Source of the DNA: Trebonia sp964581815
GTDB taxonomy: Bacteria > Actinomycetota > Actinomycetes > Streptosporangiales > Streptosporangiaceae
DNA: 64,000 nt
Direction of reading: 5' to 3'
Assembly (NCBI GenBank): GCA_964581815.1
Contig: CAZORE010000023.1
Location: 11,250 to 75,249, forward strand
The position numbers and the translations under genes were made by a program. Below are positions 35,607-44,365 of the stretch, in pieces; the first letter of the stretch is position 1, and the number at the start of each line of letters is the position of its first letter. Below the pieces are notes generated by a model that saw only the letters and a program-made list of their open reading frames with translations, was not told the DNA's origin and made no database searches.

Positions 35607-37568
35607 ATGACGGTACTCAACACCACTCCCGGCGTGTTCGTCACGGAAACCGCCGCCACCGGCCCGATAACCGGGGTCGGGACCAGCACGACCGCCTTCA
35701 TCGGGGCGGCGCTCGACGGGCCGCTGCTGACGCCCACGCTGGTGACCAACTGGACGCAGTTCAAGGGAATTTTCGGCGACTACCTGGTGACACAGCGGGA
35801 TCAGTACCAGCTGTACCTGGCGTACGCGGTGAAGGGGTTCTTCGACAACGGCGGCACCACCGCCTACATCGTCCGGGTCGGGACCGCGCAGGCCGCATCG
35901 CTGCCGCTCGCCGACCAGGGCAGCCCGCAAGGCACGGCCCTGACCGTCTCGGCCCTGGAACCGGGTGCCGCGGGCGACGCGGTCAAGGTCGCGGTGACCG
36001 AGTCGCAGATCGTCGGCATCGCTCATGGGGCGGTTGTGACCCGGGCCAGTGCCCCGACCGCCTCCGCCAGCGGTGACACGGTCATCCTGCAGAACTTCAG
36101 CGACGCGGCGAGCTTCGTGCCCGGCGACACCGTCACCCTCGAGGGAACGACCGAGCGCGCTGTGATCGCCCAGGTGGACGGCACCACTCTGCTCCTGGCC
36201 ACCAACCTGGCGGCCGCGCACGGCGCCGGCACGGTGCGCATCGCCGATCTCGCGGCCGGCCAGGCGCAGTTCCGGGTGAGCGGCGGCGCTGGCCTGGAGC
36301 CAGGCAGCGTCATCCAGCTGGAGAGCGGCAGCACCAGCGAGTACCAGGTGATAGCGGCGGTCGGCGGTGACTTCGTGACGCTGCCGCCGCCGGGCCTGGC
36401 CCACGGGTACAGCCTGGACGCCACCGGGACCGCCGCGGCCGCCGTCACCGTCGCCTCCTTCGAGTTCTCGCTCACCGTGACCAGCTCGCCGCAGCTTCCG
36501 GAGAACTGGACCAACCTGTCGATGGACCCGCGGCACAGCCGCTACTGGGGATCGGTGGTGCGGTCCTCGTTCGTGAGCCTGGCGCTGCCCGCCGCTCCCA
36601 GCGTGCAGAAGCCGCCGCTGAACCAGCCCGCCGCGCTGGCTGCGACCCAGCTGACCAACGGGACGGCCGACGACGTCAGCAAGATCGGCCTGCCCCAGTA
36701 CCAGTCGGCGCTCGACGCCCTCGTGCCGCTGCAGGACGTACAACTGGTCTGCGCGCCGGACCGGACCGACCAGGCGGTACAGCAGGCGGTGGTGGCGCAC
36801 TGCGAGAACATGCGCGACCGCTTCGCGATCCTGCAGGCCGGACGGTGCAGGAAACCAAACGGCTCGGCGGATACCGGGCTGCTCACCCAGCAGCGCGCCG
36901 GGTGCGAGTCGGACCGCGGCTACGCCGCCCTGTACTACCCGTGGCTCCAGATCACCGACCCGAGCAGCCTGACCGGGGCCGGCATGCTGGTGATCCCGCC
37001 CTGCGGGCACATCGCGGGGATCTACGCGCGCAGCGACGCCACCGGGGTGCAGAACTCGCCCGCCAACCAGAGCATCGTCGGCGCCGTCGGGCTCGACGTC
37101 AACGTCGACGGCACCACCCAGGGACTGCTCAACGTGGCGGGCATCAACGTCGCGCGGATCTTCCCTGGCCAGGCGCTGCCGCTGGTCTGGGGCGCGCGCA
37201 CCACGGCGCCGACCACCCAGACCGCGTGGACCTACATCAGCGTCCGGCGGACGTTCATCTACGTCGAGAGCTCGCTGCGGCTCGGCCTGCAGCCGTTCGT
37301 CTTCCAGCCCAACGACACCGGGCTGTGGAAACGCATGTACCGGACGATCGACGACTTCCTCAACCGGGTGTGGAGATCCGGCGCCCTGTTCGGCAGCAAG
37401 GCGGCGGAGGCCTACTACATCCAGATCGACGACGAGAACAACCCGGCCGCCACCCGGGCCCTCGGGCAGGTCAATGTCACCATCGGCATGGCGCCGGTCG
37501 ATCCCGCCGAGTTCGTCGACGTCTCGATCGGCCTGTGGGCCGGCGGCTCAACCGTCACCGAGCAGTAG
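35607..37568 (+). CDS. Contractile tail sheath protein
   Basis: A 653-residue sheath subunit. The N-terminus (TPGVFVTETAATGPITGVG, then STTAFIGAALDG and FKGIFGDY) and the C-terminal domain (YISVRRTFIYVESSLRLGLQ, FLNRVWRSGALFGSKAAEAY and TRALGQVNVTIGMAP) are diagnostic of phage-tail-sheath proteins. A large beta-rich insertion lies between residues about 120 and 310. There is a single sheath gene, as in Streptomyces-type systems, whereas Afp/PVC carry two or three. The protein polymerises round the inner tube and contracts to drive it out. Confidence 0.92.
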   Translation: MTVLNTTPGVFVTETAATGPITGVGTSTTAFIGAALDGPLLTPTLVTNWTQFKGIFGDYLVTQRDQYQLYLAYAVKGFFDNGGTTAYIVRVGTAQAASLPLADQGSPQGTALTVSALEPGAAGDAVKVAVTESQIVGIAHGAVVTRASAPTASASGDTVILQNFSDAASFVPGDTVTLEGTTERAVIAQVDGTTLLLATNLAAAHGAGTVRIADLAAGQAQFRVSGGAGLEPGSVIQLESGSTSEYQVIAAVGGDFVTLPPPGLAHGYSLDATGTAAAAVTVASFEFSLTVTSSPQLPENWTNLSMDPRHSRYWGSVVRSSFVSLALPAAPSVQKPPLNQPAALAATQLTNGTADDVSKIGLPQYQSALDALVPLQDVQLVCAPDRTDQAVQQAVVAHCENMRDRFAILQAGRCRKPNGSADTGLLTQQRAGCESDRGYAALYYPWLQITDPSSLTGAGMLVIPPCGHIAGIYARSDATGVQNSPANQSIVGAVGLDVNVDGTTQGLLNVAGINVARIFPGQALPLVWGARTTAPTTQTAWTYISVRRTFIYVESSLRLGLQPFVFQPNDTGLWKRMYRTIDDFLNRVWRSGALFGSKAAEAYYIQIDDENNPAATRALGQVNVTIGMAPVDPAEFVDVSIGLWAGGSTVTEQ

Positions 37569-37579
37569 GAGGCAGCGCC

Positions 37580-38014
37580 GTGACCACACCGCGCACCGAT
37601 CCCTTCCGTAACTTCAACTTCATGGTCGAGATCGACGGCATCGTGCAGGCCAGCTTCATCGAGTGCTCCGGACTTGAGGACACCACCGAGGTCATCGAGG
37701 TCCGGTCGGGCGGCGACTCCACCACCGTCTACAAGCTGCCAGGGAAGACCAGCTACGGCGACATCACGCTGAAGTGGGGAACCACGGCGTCGACCGAGCT
37801 GATGGACTGGCGCCAGGACGTCGTCAACGGCACCGTGACCCGCCGCACCGGCTCCGTCGTGCTCTACGACCTGGCCAACCAGACCGAGGTGGCCCGCTGG
37901 AACTTCTACAACGCCTGGCCGAGCAAGTGGGACGGCCCGGCGCTCAACGCCAAGGGAAACGACATCGCCATCGAGACCCTCGTGCTGGCCGTCGAGCGGC
38001 TGACCAGAGGCTGA
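37580..38014 (+). CDS. Inner tail tube protein (gp19/Hcp-like)
   Basis: A 144-residue tube subunit starting at GTG 37580 behind AGGAGG. FRNFNFMVEIDG, ASFIECSGLEDTTEVIEVR, YKLPGKTSYGDITLKWGTT and DPALNAKGNDIAIE-like strand patterns are those of T4 gp19/Afp1-type tail tube proteins. Only one tube gene is seen, whereas many eCIS have two or more. It is followed by an 11-bp tandem repeat carrying its stop codon. Confidence 0.9.
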   Translation: MTTPRTDPFRNFNFMVEIDGIVQASFIECSGLEDTTEVIEVRSGGDSTTVYKLPGKTSYGDITLKWGTTASTELMDWRQDVVNGTVTRRTGSVVLYDLANQTEVARWNFYNAWPSKWDGPALNAKGNDIAIETLVLAVERLTRG

Positions 38015-38038
38015 CCAGAGGCTGACGAGAGGCTGACC
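37999..38038 (+). repeat. 11-bp tandem repeat between tube and chaperone genes
   Basis: GCTGACCAGAG (37999, 38010), GCTGACGAGAG (38021) and a partial copy (38032) run from the last codons of the tube gene to the ATG at 38039. One copy supplies the tube stop TGA, and the AGAGG within the last full copy could act as the Shine-Dalgarno for the chaperone gene. Confidence 0.7.
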
Positions 38039-38413
38039 ATGGTGACCACGCTGATCATCGAGCACGAGTTCGAGCTGCCCAAGGGGTACGTCGACAAGGC
38101 GGGGACCCTGCACCGGACGGGGACCATGCGGCTGGCGACGGCGGCCGACGAGATCCTGCCGATGCGGGACCCGCGGGTGCAGAACCTGCCCGCCTACCTC
38201 ATCGTGATCCTGCTGTCCCGGGTGATCGTCCGGCTCGGCACCCTGCCCGAGGTCAACCCGGGCGTCATCGAGGGGATCTTCAGCGAGGACCTGGCCTTCC
38301 TGCAGGACATGTACAACACGGTCAACGGCCTCAAGAGCCGGGTCGACGTCGTCCGCTGCCAGCACTGCGGCGAGCTGACCGAGGCCGGGGAGGGGGGCCT
38401 GGGGGGATCCTAG
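38039..38413 (+). CDS. Tail-assembly chaperone-like protein (Mu gp41/P2 gpE family)
   Basis: A 124-residue protein: LIIEHEFELPKGYVDKAGTL, the LATAADEILPMRDPRVQNLP segment, YLIVILLSRVIVRLG and IFSEDLAFLQDMYNTVNG resemble Phage_TAC_7 chaperones (Mu gp41, P2 gpE). The C-terminus adds a CxxC pair (CQHCGELTE) and a Gly-rich end (EAGEGGLGGS). The last codons form two -1 slippery heptamers, G_GGG_GGC (38392-38398) and G_GGG_GGA (38401-38407). P2 gpE is also made in a -1 frameshifted form; a similar fusion with the next frame is likely here. Confidence 0.8.
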   Translation: MVTTLIIEHEFELPKGYVDKAGTLHRTGTMRLATAADEILPMRDPRVQNLPAYLIVILLSRVIVRLGTLPEVNPGVIEGIFSEDLAFLQDMYNTVNGLKSRVDVVRCQHCGELTEAGEGGLGGS

Positions 38414-38448
38414 GCTACCCCCTGGACTGGGCCTACCAGGAGGTAGCC
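38392..38448 (+). promoter_or_regulatory. Putative -1 programmed ribosomal frameshift signal
   Basis: Two in-frame slippery heptamers (38392-38398 and 38401-38407) are followed by a 5-nt spacer and a stem: GGCTACC (38413-38419) with GGTAGCC (38442-38448), and CCTGG (38421-38425) with CCAGG (38436-38440), one mismatch between the blocks. An SD-like GGAGGG at 38389-38394 precedes the second heptamer. This is the layout of a -1 signal. Confidence 0.7.
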
Positions 38449-38556
38449 GCGCTCAGCACGCGAGTGCACTGGGGCTATGGCGACGTGCTGAACCTTGACC
38501 ACGCGGAGCGGCGCCGGTGGCTCGGTGAAATCAGGAAACTGGATCAGAAGGGGTAA
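38407..38556 (+). CDS. DUF6760-like protein, reached by -1 frameshift from the chaperone gene
   Basis: A 49-codon frame without an ATG, GTG or TTG start. Reading in the -1 frame from the slippery heptamer gives GG-ILGYPLDWAYQEVAALST, RVHWGYGDVLNLDHAERRRW and LGEIRKLDQKG, a pattern like DUF6760 proteins that are common in eCIS clusters. Translated with the chaperone it gives a fusion of about 172 residues. If not made by frameshift, initiation would have to use a rare codon such as ATC 38407. No other gene fits this stretch. Confidence 0.7.
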   Translation: MLGYPLDWAYQEVAALSTRVHWGYGDVLNLDHAERRRWLGEIRKLDQKG

Positions 38557-38564
38557 GGCTGGCG

Positions 38565-39491
38565 GTGGAGAAGACAGTCCAGACCCTCGGCGAGCTGCTC
38601 GCCGCCGACGCGCGGCGGCTGTCGCGGCGCTACCGGGCCGACGGGGCCCGGGCCGGCCTGCTGCGGCCGCTCATCGAGCGGAACGCGGCCCGGGCGGCGA
38701 GGGCGGAGCGGTTCGAGCGGCGCGAGGCAGTGCCGGGGCCGGGCCGCGGCCCTCTCGCCATGACCGGTTTCCCGGCCGAACCCGGCGGGCTCTTCGACGT
38801 CCCGGCCGGGCCCGCCGACGCGCAAGGTTCCCGGACGGGGCCCGCGACCGGGCCGCCGGTCGCCTCTCCGGCCCGTCCCGCCCGGCCGGGGCCCGCGGAC
38901 CAGGGCGCGCCGGCCCCCGTGGCGCTGCGCGACCAGCTGCGGCCCATCCTCGGACCCGGCGTCGACCTGGCCCGGCTGCACGAGGACACCAGGGCCGACG
39001 GCTACGCGCGGTCGCTGGCGGCGGACGCGGTGACCGTCGGCCGCGACGTCTACTTCCGGTCCGGTGCGCTCGGCCCGCAGTCCACTGCGGGACTCGGGCT
39101 GCTGGCCCACGAGCTCAGCCACGTGGCCGCGGGCGCGCGGCCGGACGCGGGCGAGGCGCGCGCCCGGCCGCACGGCGCCGAGCTGGAAGAGGAACGGGCT
39201 CGTGCCGTTGAGCACCGGCTCATCCGTCCGCTGGTCTCGCCGTTGGCCGCGCAGGCGTACGCGCCGCCCGTTCCCGCGGCAGTTTCCGTCCCCGCCGTTT
39301 CCGGGCCCGCCGCGCCTGGCCCCGCCGGGGCGGTCGCCGCCGGGGCCGGGGCGCCCGCGCCGATGCGGGCGGCGGCCGACCGCCCGGCCGCCGGCCCGGC
39401 ATCCTCCGGCCTTGACCTGGACCAGCTCAGGCACCGCCTGTTCCGCGACGTCATGTCGCAGATCCGCGTCGAGTTCGAGCGGGGTGCGTGA
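38565..39491 (+). CDS. DUF4157 eCIS protein (HExxH metallopeptidase-like)
   Basis: A 308-residue protein. The central DUF4157 domain holds the zinc motif HELSH (about residue 181) in LGLLAHELSHVAAGA. Flanks are disordered: an N-terminal Arg-rich part (about 1-60), a Pro/Ala segment, and after DUF4157 a Pro/Ala stretch. The C-terminal DLDQLRHRLFRDVMSQIRVE is an amphipathic helix. DUF4157 is a hallmark of eCIS loci and their cargo. This copy sits among structural genes, so it could be structural, a protease or a cargo. Start GTG 38565. Confidence 0.72.
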   Translation: MEKTVQTLGELLAADARRLSRRYRADGARAGLLRPLIERNAARAARAERFERREAVPGPGRGPLAMTGFPAEPGGLFDVPAGPADAQGSRTGPATGPPVASPARPARPGPADQGAPAPVALRDQLRPILGPGVDLARLHEDTRADGYARSLAADAVTVGRDVYFRSGALGPQSTAGLGLLAHELSHVAAGARPDAGEARARPHGAELEEERARAVEHRLIRPLVSPLAAQAYAPPVPAAVSVPAVSGPAAPGPAGAVAAGAGAPAPMRAAADRPAAGPASSGLDLDQLRHRLFRDVMSQIRVEFERGA

Positions 39492-40120
39492 TGGCGGGCG
39501 CATCGCTGGCGCAGGCGACCGTCATCAACACCGTCACCGGCGACACCTTCCAGGTCATGTACAATCCCGAGCAGCTCTCCCTGGACCAGGGCAACAACTT
39601 CGCCGAGGTCGCGATACCGGGCCTGAACGCCCCGCCGCTGCAGTACTTGCGCGGCCGCGGGCGGACGCTCAGCATGGACCTGTTCTTCGACACCTACGAG
39701 TCCGGCTTCGACGTGCGCGAGTTCACCGACGGGCTCACCGGGCTGCTGCAGACCCAGCCGAGCACCATGGCTCCGCCGGTGCTGCTGTTCGTCATGGGCA
39801 GCTTCGTCTTCCAGTGCGTGCTAGCGGACGCCGCGCAGCGGTTCACCATGTTCGCCTACGACGGGACGCCGGTGCGGAGCACCGTCAGCGCCCGCTTCCA
39901 CGAGTACGTGGACGTGATCGTCACCACCGAACGCGGCTTCTTCTTCGGGCCGCCGACCATCCACAACGTCATCGCGGGGGAGACGGTGAGCGCGATTGCC
40001 GCCCGGGTTCTCAAGGACCCGGAGCGCTGGCGAGAGATCGCCGACGCGAACCACGTCGAGGACCCGTTCAACTTGCCCGCCGGCACCGCCCTGGTGATTC
40101 CCGGGAGGGCCGGCTCGTGA
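39491..40120 (+). CDS. LysM-containing baseplate/hub protein (Afp7-like)
   Basis: A 209-residue protein: an N-terminal tail-tube/hub-like domain (MYNPEQLSLDQGNNFAEVAI, RTLSMDLFFDTYES) and a C-terminal LysM-like domain (HNVIAGETVSAIAARVLKDP, PAGTALVIPG). eCIS hub proteins with LysM link tube and spike. The start ATG 39491 overlaps the previous stop (TGATG), and GTGA couples it to the spike gene. Confidence 0.8.
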   Translation: MAGASLAQATVINTVTGDTFQVMYNPEQLSLDQGNNFAEVAIPGLNAPPLQYLRGRGRTLSMDLFFDTYESGFDVREFTDGLTGLLQTQPSTMAPPVLLFVMGSFVFQCVLADAAQRFTMFAYDGTPVRSTVSARFHEYVDVIVTTERGFFFGPPTIHNVIAGETVSAIAARVLKDPERWREIADANHVEDPFNLPAGTALVIPGRAGS

Positions 40121-41874
40121 CCGCGGACTACTTCGCGCCGCGCTTCGACGTGCGGATCTCCGGTATCACCATGTCCGCCGACGTGAGCCAGCGGGTCCTG
40201 CGGGTGACCTATGACGGGTCGCTCGACACGGCCGACATGTTCCAGATCGTCATCGCCAACCCGGACAACCAGTTCACCGACTCGCCGTTGTTCAGCCCGG
40301 GCCAGGAGGTCGAGCTGTACATGGGCTACGGCGCCAGCCTGACCCCGATGATGCTGGGCGACATCACCACCCTCGAGCCGGTGTTCCCCGAGGACGGCCC
40401 GCCGACCATCACCATCGGCGGCTACGACAAGTCCTACCGGATGCGCCACAACCAGGCGGTGCGGCAGTTCAGCGCGCCGAACGACTCGCTGATCGTCGCC
40501 GAGATCGCCGCGGAGAACCTGCTCATCCCCGTCACCGACCCGTCGCCCCAGCCGGGCATCCGGACCCAGACGGGGCCGGACTTCGGCATCATCCGGGAGC
40601 TGGCCGTGCGGAACCTGTTCGACGCCTACGTGTACTGGGACCGGCTGTACTTCCAGCTTCCGGTGCGCACCGAGGCGCTCGTGCTCGAGTGGGGGCAGAG
40701 CCTGCGGAGTTTCTCGCCCCGGCTGTCGACCGCGGCCATGGGCGGGCTCCAGGTCATCCGCGGCTACAACGAGGAGCTGGCGACGGCCGTCGTGGCCGCC
40801 GTCACCGGGGACCTGCTCAGCCTGGACGACCTCGTTAACCGGCTGGGCCCAATCGCCCTGGAGATGGTGGCGAACCTGGGGCGGCGCTGGATTCACAGCC
40901 AGAAGATCACCTCACCGGTTGACGCGTTCGGGCTTGGCCAGGCGCTGCTGCAGGAACTGCTGAACGGGCTCTACCAGGGCACCGGAAGCTGCATCGGCCA
41001 GCCAGGACTCCGGGCGGGCAGCTACATCGACGTCAGGGGCGTGGGCAAGCAGTTCAACGGCAGCTACCGGGTGCGCAAGGTGCGGCACGTGATCGATGCC
41101 AACGGCTACCTGACCGAGTTCGACATCACCCAGGAGGGAGAGTCGTCGATGCTCGCCCTGATCCGCAAGAAAACCGATATCGAGCTCATCCCGCCCCGCT
41201 ACCGCCAGGAGAAGTTCTACGGCGTCTACATCGCGCAGGTCATCCAGGCGCCCTCCGTGGGCGGCGACCCCGACCCCGCCTCGCTGCTCGGCGCGCGGGT
41301 CAAGGTGACCTTCCCGTGGCTGTCCGACCTCAACGTGAGCGGGTGGGCCCGGGTGGTGTCGCCAGCCGCGGGCAAGGACAGCGGCATCTACTTCATGCCC
41401 GCGGTCGGGGAATCCGTCATCGTCGCCTTCCAGGACGGCGACATCTCGCTGCCGGTGGTGATCGGCAGCGTGTGGGACGGCCTCGGCCGGCCCCCGGTGT
41501 ACCCGCCGCTGCCCGCCAACGCCGTCCAGGTGATCAAGACCAGGGCCGGCCACACGATCACGCTGGACGACACTCCCGGCGTCGAGCGGGTGACCATCGC
41601 GCACCGCAACGGAAGCGAGGTCTCGCTGACGGCCGACGGCAACGTCTCGGTCACCGCGGCCAACGACCTGCAGCTGACGGCGCACGGCAACATCGGCCTG
41701 CAGGCCAAGGGCATAGCGGTGAACGCGATCAGCGAGTTCAGCCTGAAGGCCGAAAGCGTAGCGCTTACCGCTGTCGAGGACGACCCCGGCCAGGCGACGT
41801 CCGGCAGCCTCACGCTCCAGGCCAGGGACGTGACGGTCGACGTGACCGGGTCGATGACCGTCGGCGGTGGATGA
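40117..41874 (+). CDS. VgrG-like spike protein (gpD/Afp8 type)
   Basis: A 585-residue spike protein starting at GTG 40117 (GTGA overlap). The N-terminal gpD-like region (about residues 1-370) is followed by an OB-fold/gp5-like domain: YGVYIAQVIQAPSVGGDPD, VKVTFPWLSDLNVSGWARVV and GIYFMPAVGESVIVAFQDGD. The C-terminal part has short beta-helix repeats (SVTAANDLQLTAHGNIGLQA, LTLQARDVTVDVTGSMTVGG). It would form the membrane-piercing tip with the candidate PAAR-like protein encoded at 53158. Confidence 0.85.
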   Translation: MTADYFAPRFDVRISGITMSADVSQRVLRVTYDGSLDTADMFQIVIANPDNQFTDSPLFSPGQEVELYMGYGASLTPMMLGDITTLEPVFPEDGPPTITIGGYDKSYRMRHNQAVRQFSAPNDSLIVAEIAAENLLIPVTDPSPQPGIRTQTGPDFGIIRELAVRNLFDAYVYWDRLYFQLPVRTEALVLEWGQSLRSFSPRLSTAAMGGLQVIRGYNEELATAVVAAVTGDLLSLDDLVNRLGPIALEMVANLGRRWIHSQKITSPVDAFGLGQALLQELLNGLYQGTGSCIGQPGLRAGSYIDVRGVGKQFNGSYRVRKVRHVIDANGYLTEFDITQEGESSMLALIRKKTDIELIPPRYRQEKFYGVYIAQVIQAPSVGGDPDPASLLGARVKVTFPWLSDLNVSGWARVVSPAAGKDSGIYFMPAVGESVIVAFQDGDISLPVVIGSVWDGLGRPPVYPPLPANAVQVIKTRAGHTITLDDTPGVERVTIAHRNGSEVSLTADGNVSVTAANDLQLTAHGNIGLQAKGIAVNAISEFSLKAESVALTAVEDDPGQATSGSLTLQARDVTVDVTGSMTVGGG

Positions 41875-42260
41875 TGAGCAGTTTCTACGGCCAGGGCGTC
41901 GCCTTCCCGGTCGCGCTCGACCCGACCGGCGCGATCCAGATGTCGTCCGGCGCGGCGAACATCGAGCAGTCGATCCGCGTCATTCTCGGCACCCAGTACG
42001 GGGAACGGGTGATGCGCCCGACGTTCGGCTGCAACCTCAAGGGCCTGGTCTTCGCACCGAACAACCAGCAGACGGCGGCCCTGGCCCGGCACTACGTGCT
42101 CGACGGCCTGCAGCGCTGGGAGCCGCGCATCTCCGTGCACGCGGTCACCGTCACCCCGGGGCCGGCCGACAGCCGGCTGCTGATCGCCGTCACCTACTCG
42201 ATCAAGCCGAGCCTTGACCCTCAGGCCATGATCTACCCGTTCTACCTGGAGCAACCGTAA
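41871..42260 (+). CDS. gp25-like baseplate wedge protein (Afp9-like)
   Basis: A 129-residue GPW/gp25 protein: the NIEQSIRVILGTQYGERVMR segment and PTFGCNLKGLVFAPNN are typical of gp25. It starts at ATG 41871 (ATGATG, overlapping the spike stop). gp25 is a central baseplate wedge component that nucleates sheath assembly. Confidence 0.88.
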   Translation: MMSSFYGQGVAFPVALDPTGAIQMSSGAANIEQSIRVILGTQYGERVMRPTFGCNLKGLVFAPNNQQTAALARHYVLDGLQRWEPRISVHAVTVTPGPADSRLLIAVTYSIKPSLDPQAMIYPFYLEQP

Positions 42261-44365
42261 TGCTGTTCGATCCGGACCGCGGGCGGCTGCCGCCGCCCAA
42301 CCTCGACGACCGCACCTGGTCGGATCTGGTCAGCCAGGTGACGGCGCTCATCCCGCAGTACGCGCCGCAGTGGACCAACCAGGGACCGGCTGACGTCGGC
42401 ATGACCCTCGTCGAGCTGTTCGCCTGGCTGGTGGAAGGGCTGACCTACCGGCTCAACCAGGTGCCGGACAAGAACTACCTCGCGTTTCTTAACCTGCTCG
42501 GCATCACCCGGGTGCCGCCCCAGCCCGCGCGGTCCTTCCTGACCTTCGCCACCCCCGGCGCCAGCCCGGTGACCGTTCCCGCGCGCACCCAGGCCCAGAC
42601 CGCGGCCACCGAGGCGCAGGCCCCGGTCGTCTTCGAGACCGACGCGGCCGTCACCATCCTGCCGGTGAACCTCGAGGCGGCGGTGCTCATCAGCAAGAGC
42701 GGCGGCAACACCTACACCAACGTCTCCCCTTCCCTCACCGCGCACCCGGCCCCGGGGGCGGTGCTCGCCATCCCCCCGCATCAGGCGGTGCAGCTGTGCC
42801 TGGGCTTTGACAAGCCGACCACCGAGGCACTCAACCTGCTGGTGCGGCTGTCTCAGCCGCCGCTCGCCCAGGCCCCCGGTCAGCCGCCAGTGCCCGGTGA
42901 CATCGCCGTGACCTGGCTCTACTCGACCGCGGGTACCGCTCCCGGCGGCTGGCCCGCGCTTACCGTGCCCCCCGGCGCGGACGGCACCGCCGGGCTCACC
43001 CAGGACGGCCAGGTCACCCTCACCGTGCCGGCTGCCTGGGCACAGCAGGCGCCGACGGGCTGGGCGGTGCCGAGCGCGTCGGCGGCGGACGCCGTGACGG
43101 ACCCCTATTACTGGATCGGGCTGCGCATCGCCAACCAGTCGGCGGCCGCCCCGGTGACCCTGGGACTGTCGTCGATCCTGTTCAACGCGGTGTCGGCGTA
43201 TACCGCGCTGACGATCCCGGCCCAGGGAGAGCAACTGGGCAACGGGGACGGCACCCCGTTCCAGGTGTTCTCGCTGGCCAACGGCCCGCTGTTCGACACC
43301 CCGGGCTCGGCCACGCCCTACGACCACCTGGTGATCCAGGTGAACGAGGTCACCTGGGCGCAGGCCGACGACCTGCCGGCCGGGCCGGGCAGCTGGTACC
43401 GCGTCGACCCGGTCCAGGCCCAGGTCATGTTCGGCAACTACGACCCGCTGTCCAACACCGGGCACGGGACCGTGCCCCAGACGGGCGACAAGATCGTGGC
43501 TACCACCTACCGGTACGTGGCCAGCGGGTCGGCCGGAAACGTGGGCGCCAACGCGGTCGTCATGCTGAGCAAGCCGGCGGCCGGCGCTGCCTCGGTGACC
43601 AACCTTTTCTCCGCCTACGGCGGCAGCGACGCCGAGCCGGTGGCGGAAACCATGCGCCGCGCGCCCCAGCTGCTGCGCACCCGCGACCGCGCGGTCACCA
43701 CGGATGACTACGAGATGCTGGCCCTGCAGGCGAGTTCCGGGCTGGCGTCGGCCCGCTGCCTGCCGCCCACCGACGCCTACGATGTCGCACCCTCGGTGCC
43801 GGGAAACTTCGGCCAGCTCGACCGGTCGGCTGGCAACGTGAGCGTCATCCTCGTCCCGGCCATCGGTCCCGACGTGTCGAGCGCCCCGGTGCCGACCACC
43901 GAGATGATCCTCGCGGTCACCGCTTACCTGGATTCCCGCCGTGACGTCACGGCCAGCCTGAACGTCACCGGGCCGCGCTACCTGCCGGTGAACGTCTTCG
44001 TCACCGCCGCGCCCTGGCAGTCCGCCCAGTCCTCCGGCCTGCTGTCAAGCGGGGACGAACTGAAGGCCCGCATCGAGGGCAAGATCAGGCTCTTCCTGCA
44101 CCCGGTGGTCGGCGGTCCCGACGGAAACGGCTGGCGGGTCGGCCAGCACGTCTACGTCTCCGACCTGTACCGGGCGATCATGCCACCGGAGAACGTGGGC
44201 TTCATCTCGCAGCTGGCGGTGCAGGCGGGCACGCCGCTGTACGCGGGGAACCGCCCGCCGCAGCTGCTGCCGACCCCGCCGCCCGGATCCTGGGTGCGCG
44301 TGGCCGACTACGAGCTCGCCTGCTGCGGCGTGCCCAGCGTTTCGGTCGGCGGCTGGGCGTCCTGA
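42260..44365 (+). CDS. Baseplate J-like protein (Afp11-like)
   Basis: A 701-residue protein. The N-terminus (DDRTWSDLVSQVTALIPQYA and DVGMTLVELFAWLVEGLTYR) is the entry module of gpJ-like baseplate proteins. The C-terminal part (RTRDRAVTTDDYEMLALQAS, VYVSDLYRAIMPPENVGFIS) completes the wedge fold. It has a long beta-rich insertion (about residues 110-430). The start is set by a one-base overlap with gp25. It likely interacts with gp25 and the gpI-like protein. Confidence 0.85.
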   Translation: MLFDPDRGRLPPPNLDDRTWSDLVSQVTALIPQYAPQWTNQGPADVGMTLVELFAWLVEGLTYRLNQVPDKNYLAFLNLLGITRVPPQPARSFLTFATPGASPVTVPARTQAQTAATEAQAPVVFETDAAVTILPVNLEAAVLISKSGGNTYTNVSPSLTAHPAPGAVLAIPPHQAVQLCLGFDKPTTEALNLLVRLSQPPLAQAPGQPPVPGDIAVTWLYSTAGTAPGGWPALTVPPGADGTAGLTQDGQVTLTVPAAWAQQAPTGWAVPSASAADAVTDPYYWIGLRIANQSAAAPVTLGLSSILFNAVSAYTALTIPAQGEQLGNGDGTPFQVFSLANGPLFDTPGSATPYDHLVIQVNEVTWAQADDLPAGPGSWYRVDPVQAQVMFGNYDPLSNTGHGTVPQTGDKIVATTYRYVASGSAGNVGANAVVMLSKPAAGAASVTNLFSAYGGSDAEPVAETMRRAPQLLRTRDRAVTTDDYEMLALQASSGLASARCLPPTDAYDVAPSVPGNFGQLDRSAGNVSVILVPAIGPDVSSAPVPTTEMILAVTAYLDSRRDVTASLNVTGPRYLPVNVFVTAAPWQSAQSSGLLSSGDELKARIEGKIRLFLHPVVGGPDGNGWRVGQHVYVSDLYRAIMPPENVGFISQLAVQAGTPLYAGNRPPQLLPTPPPGSWVRVADYELACCGVPSVSVGGWAS

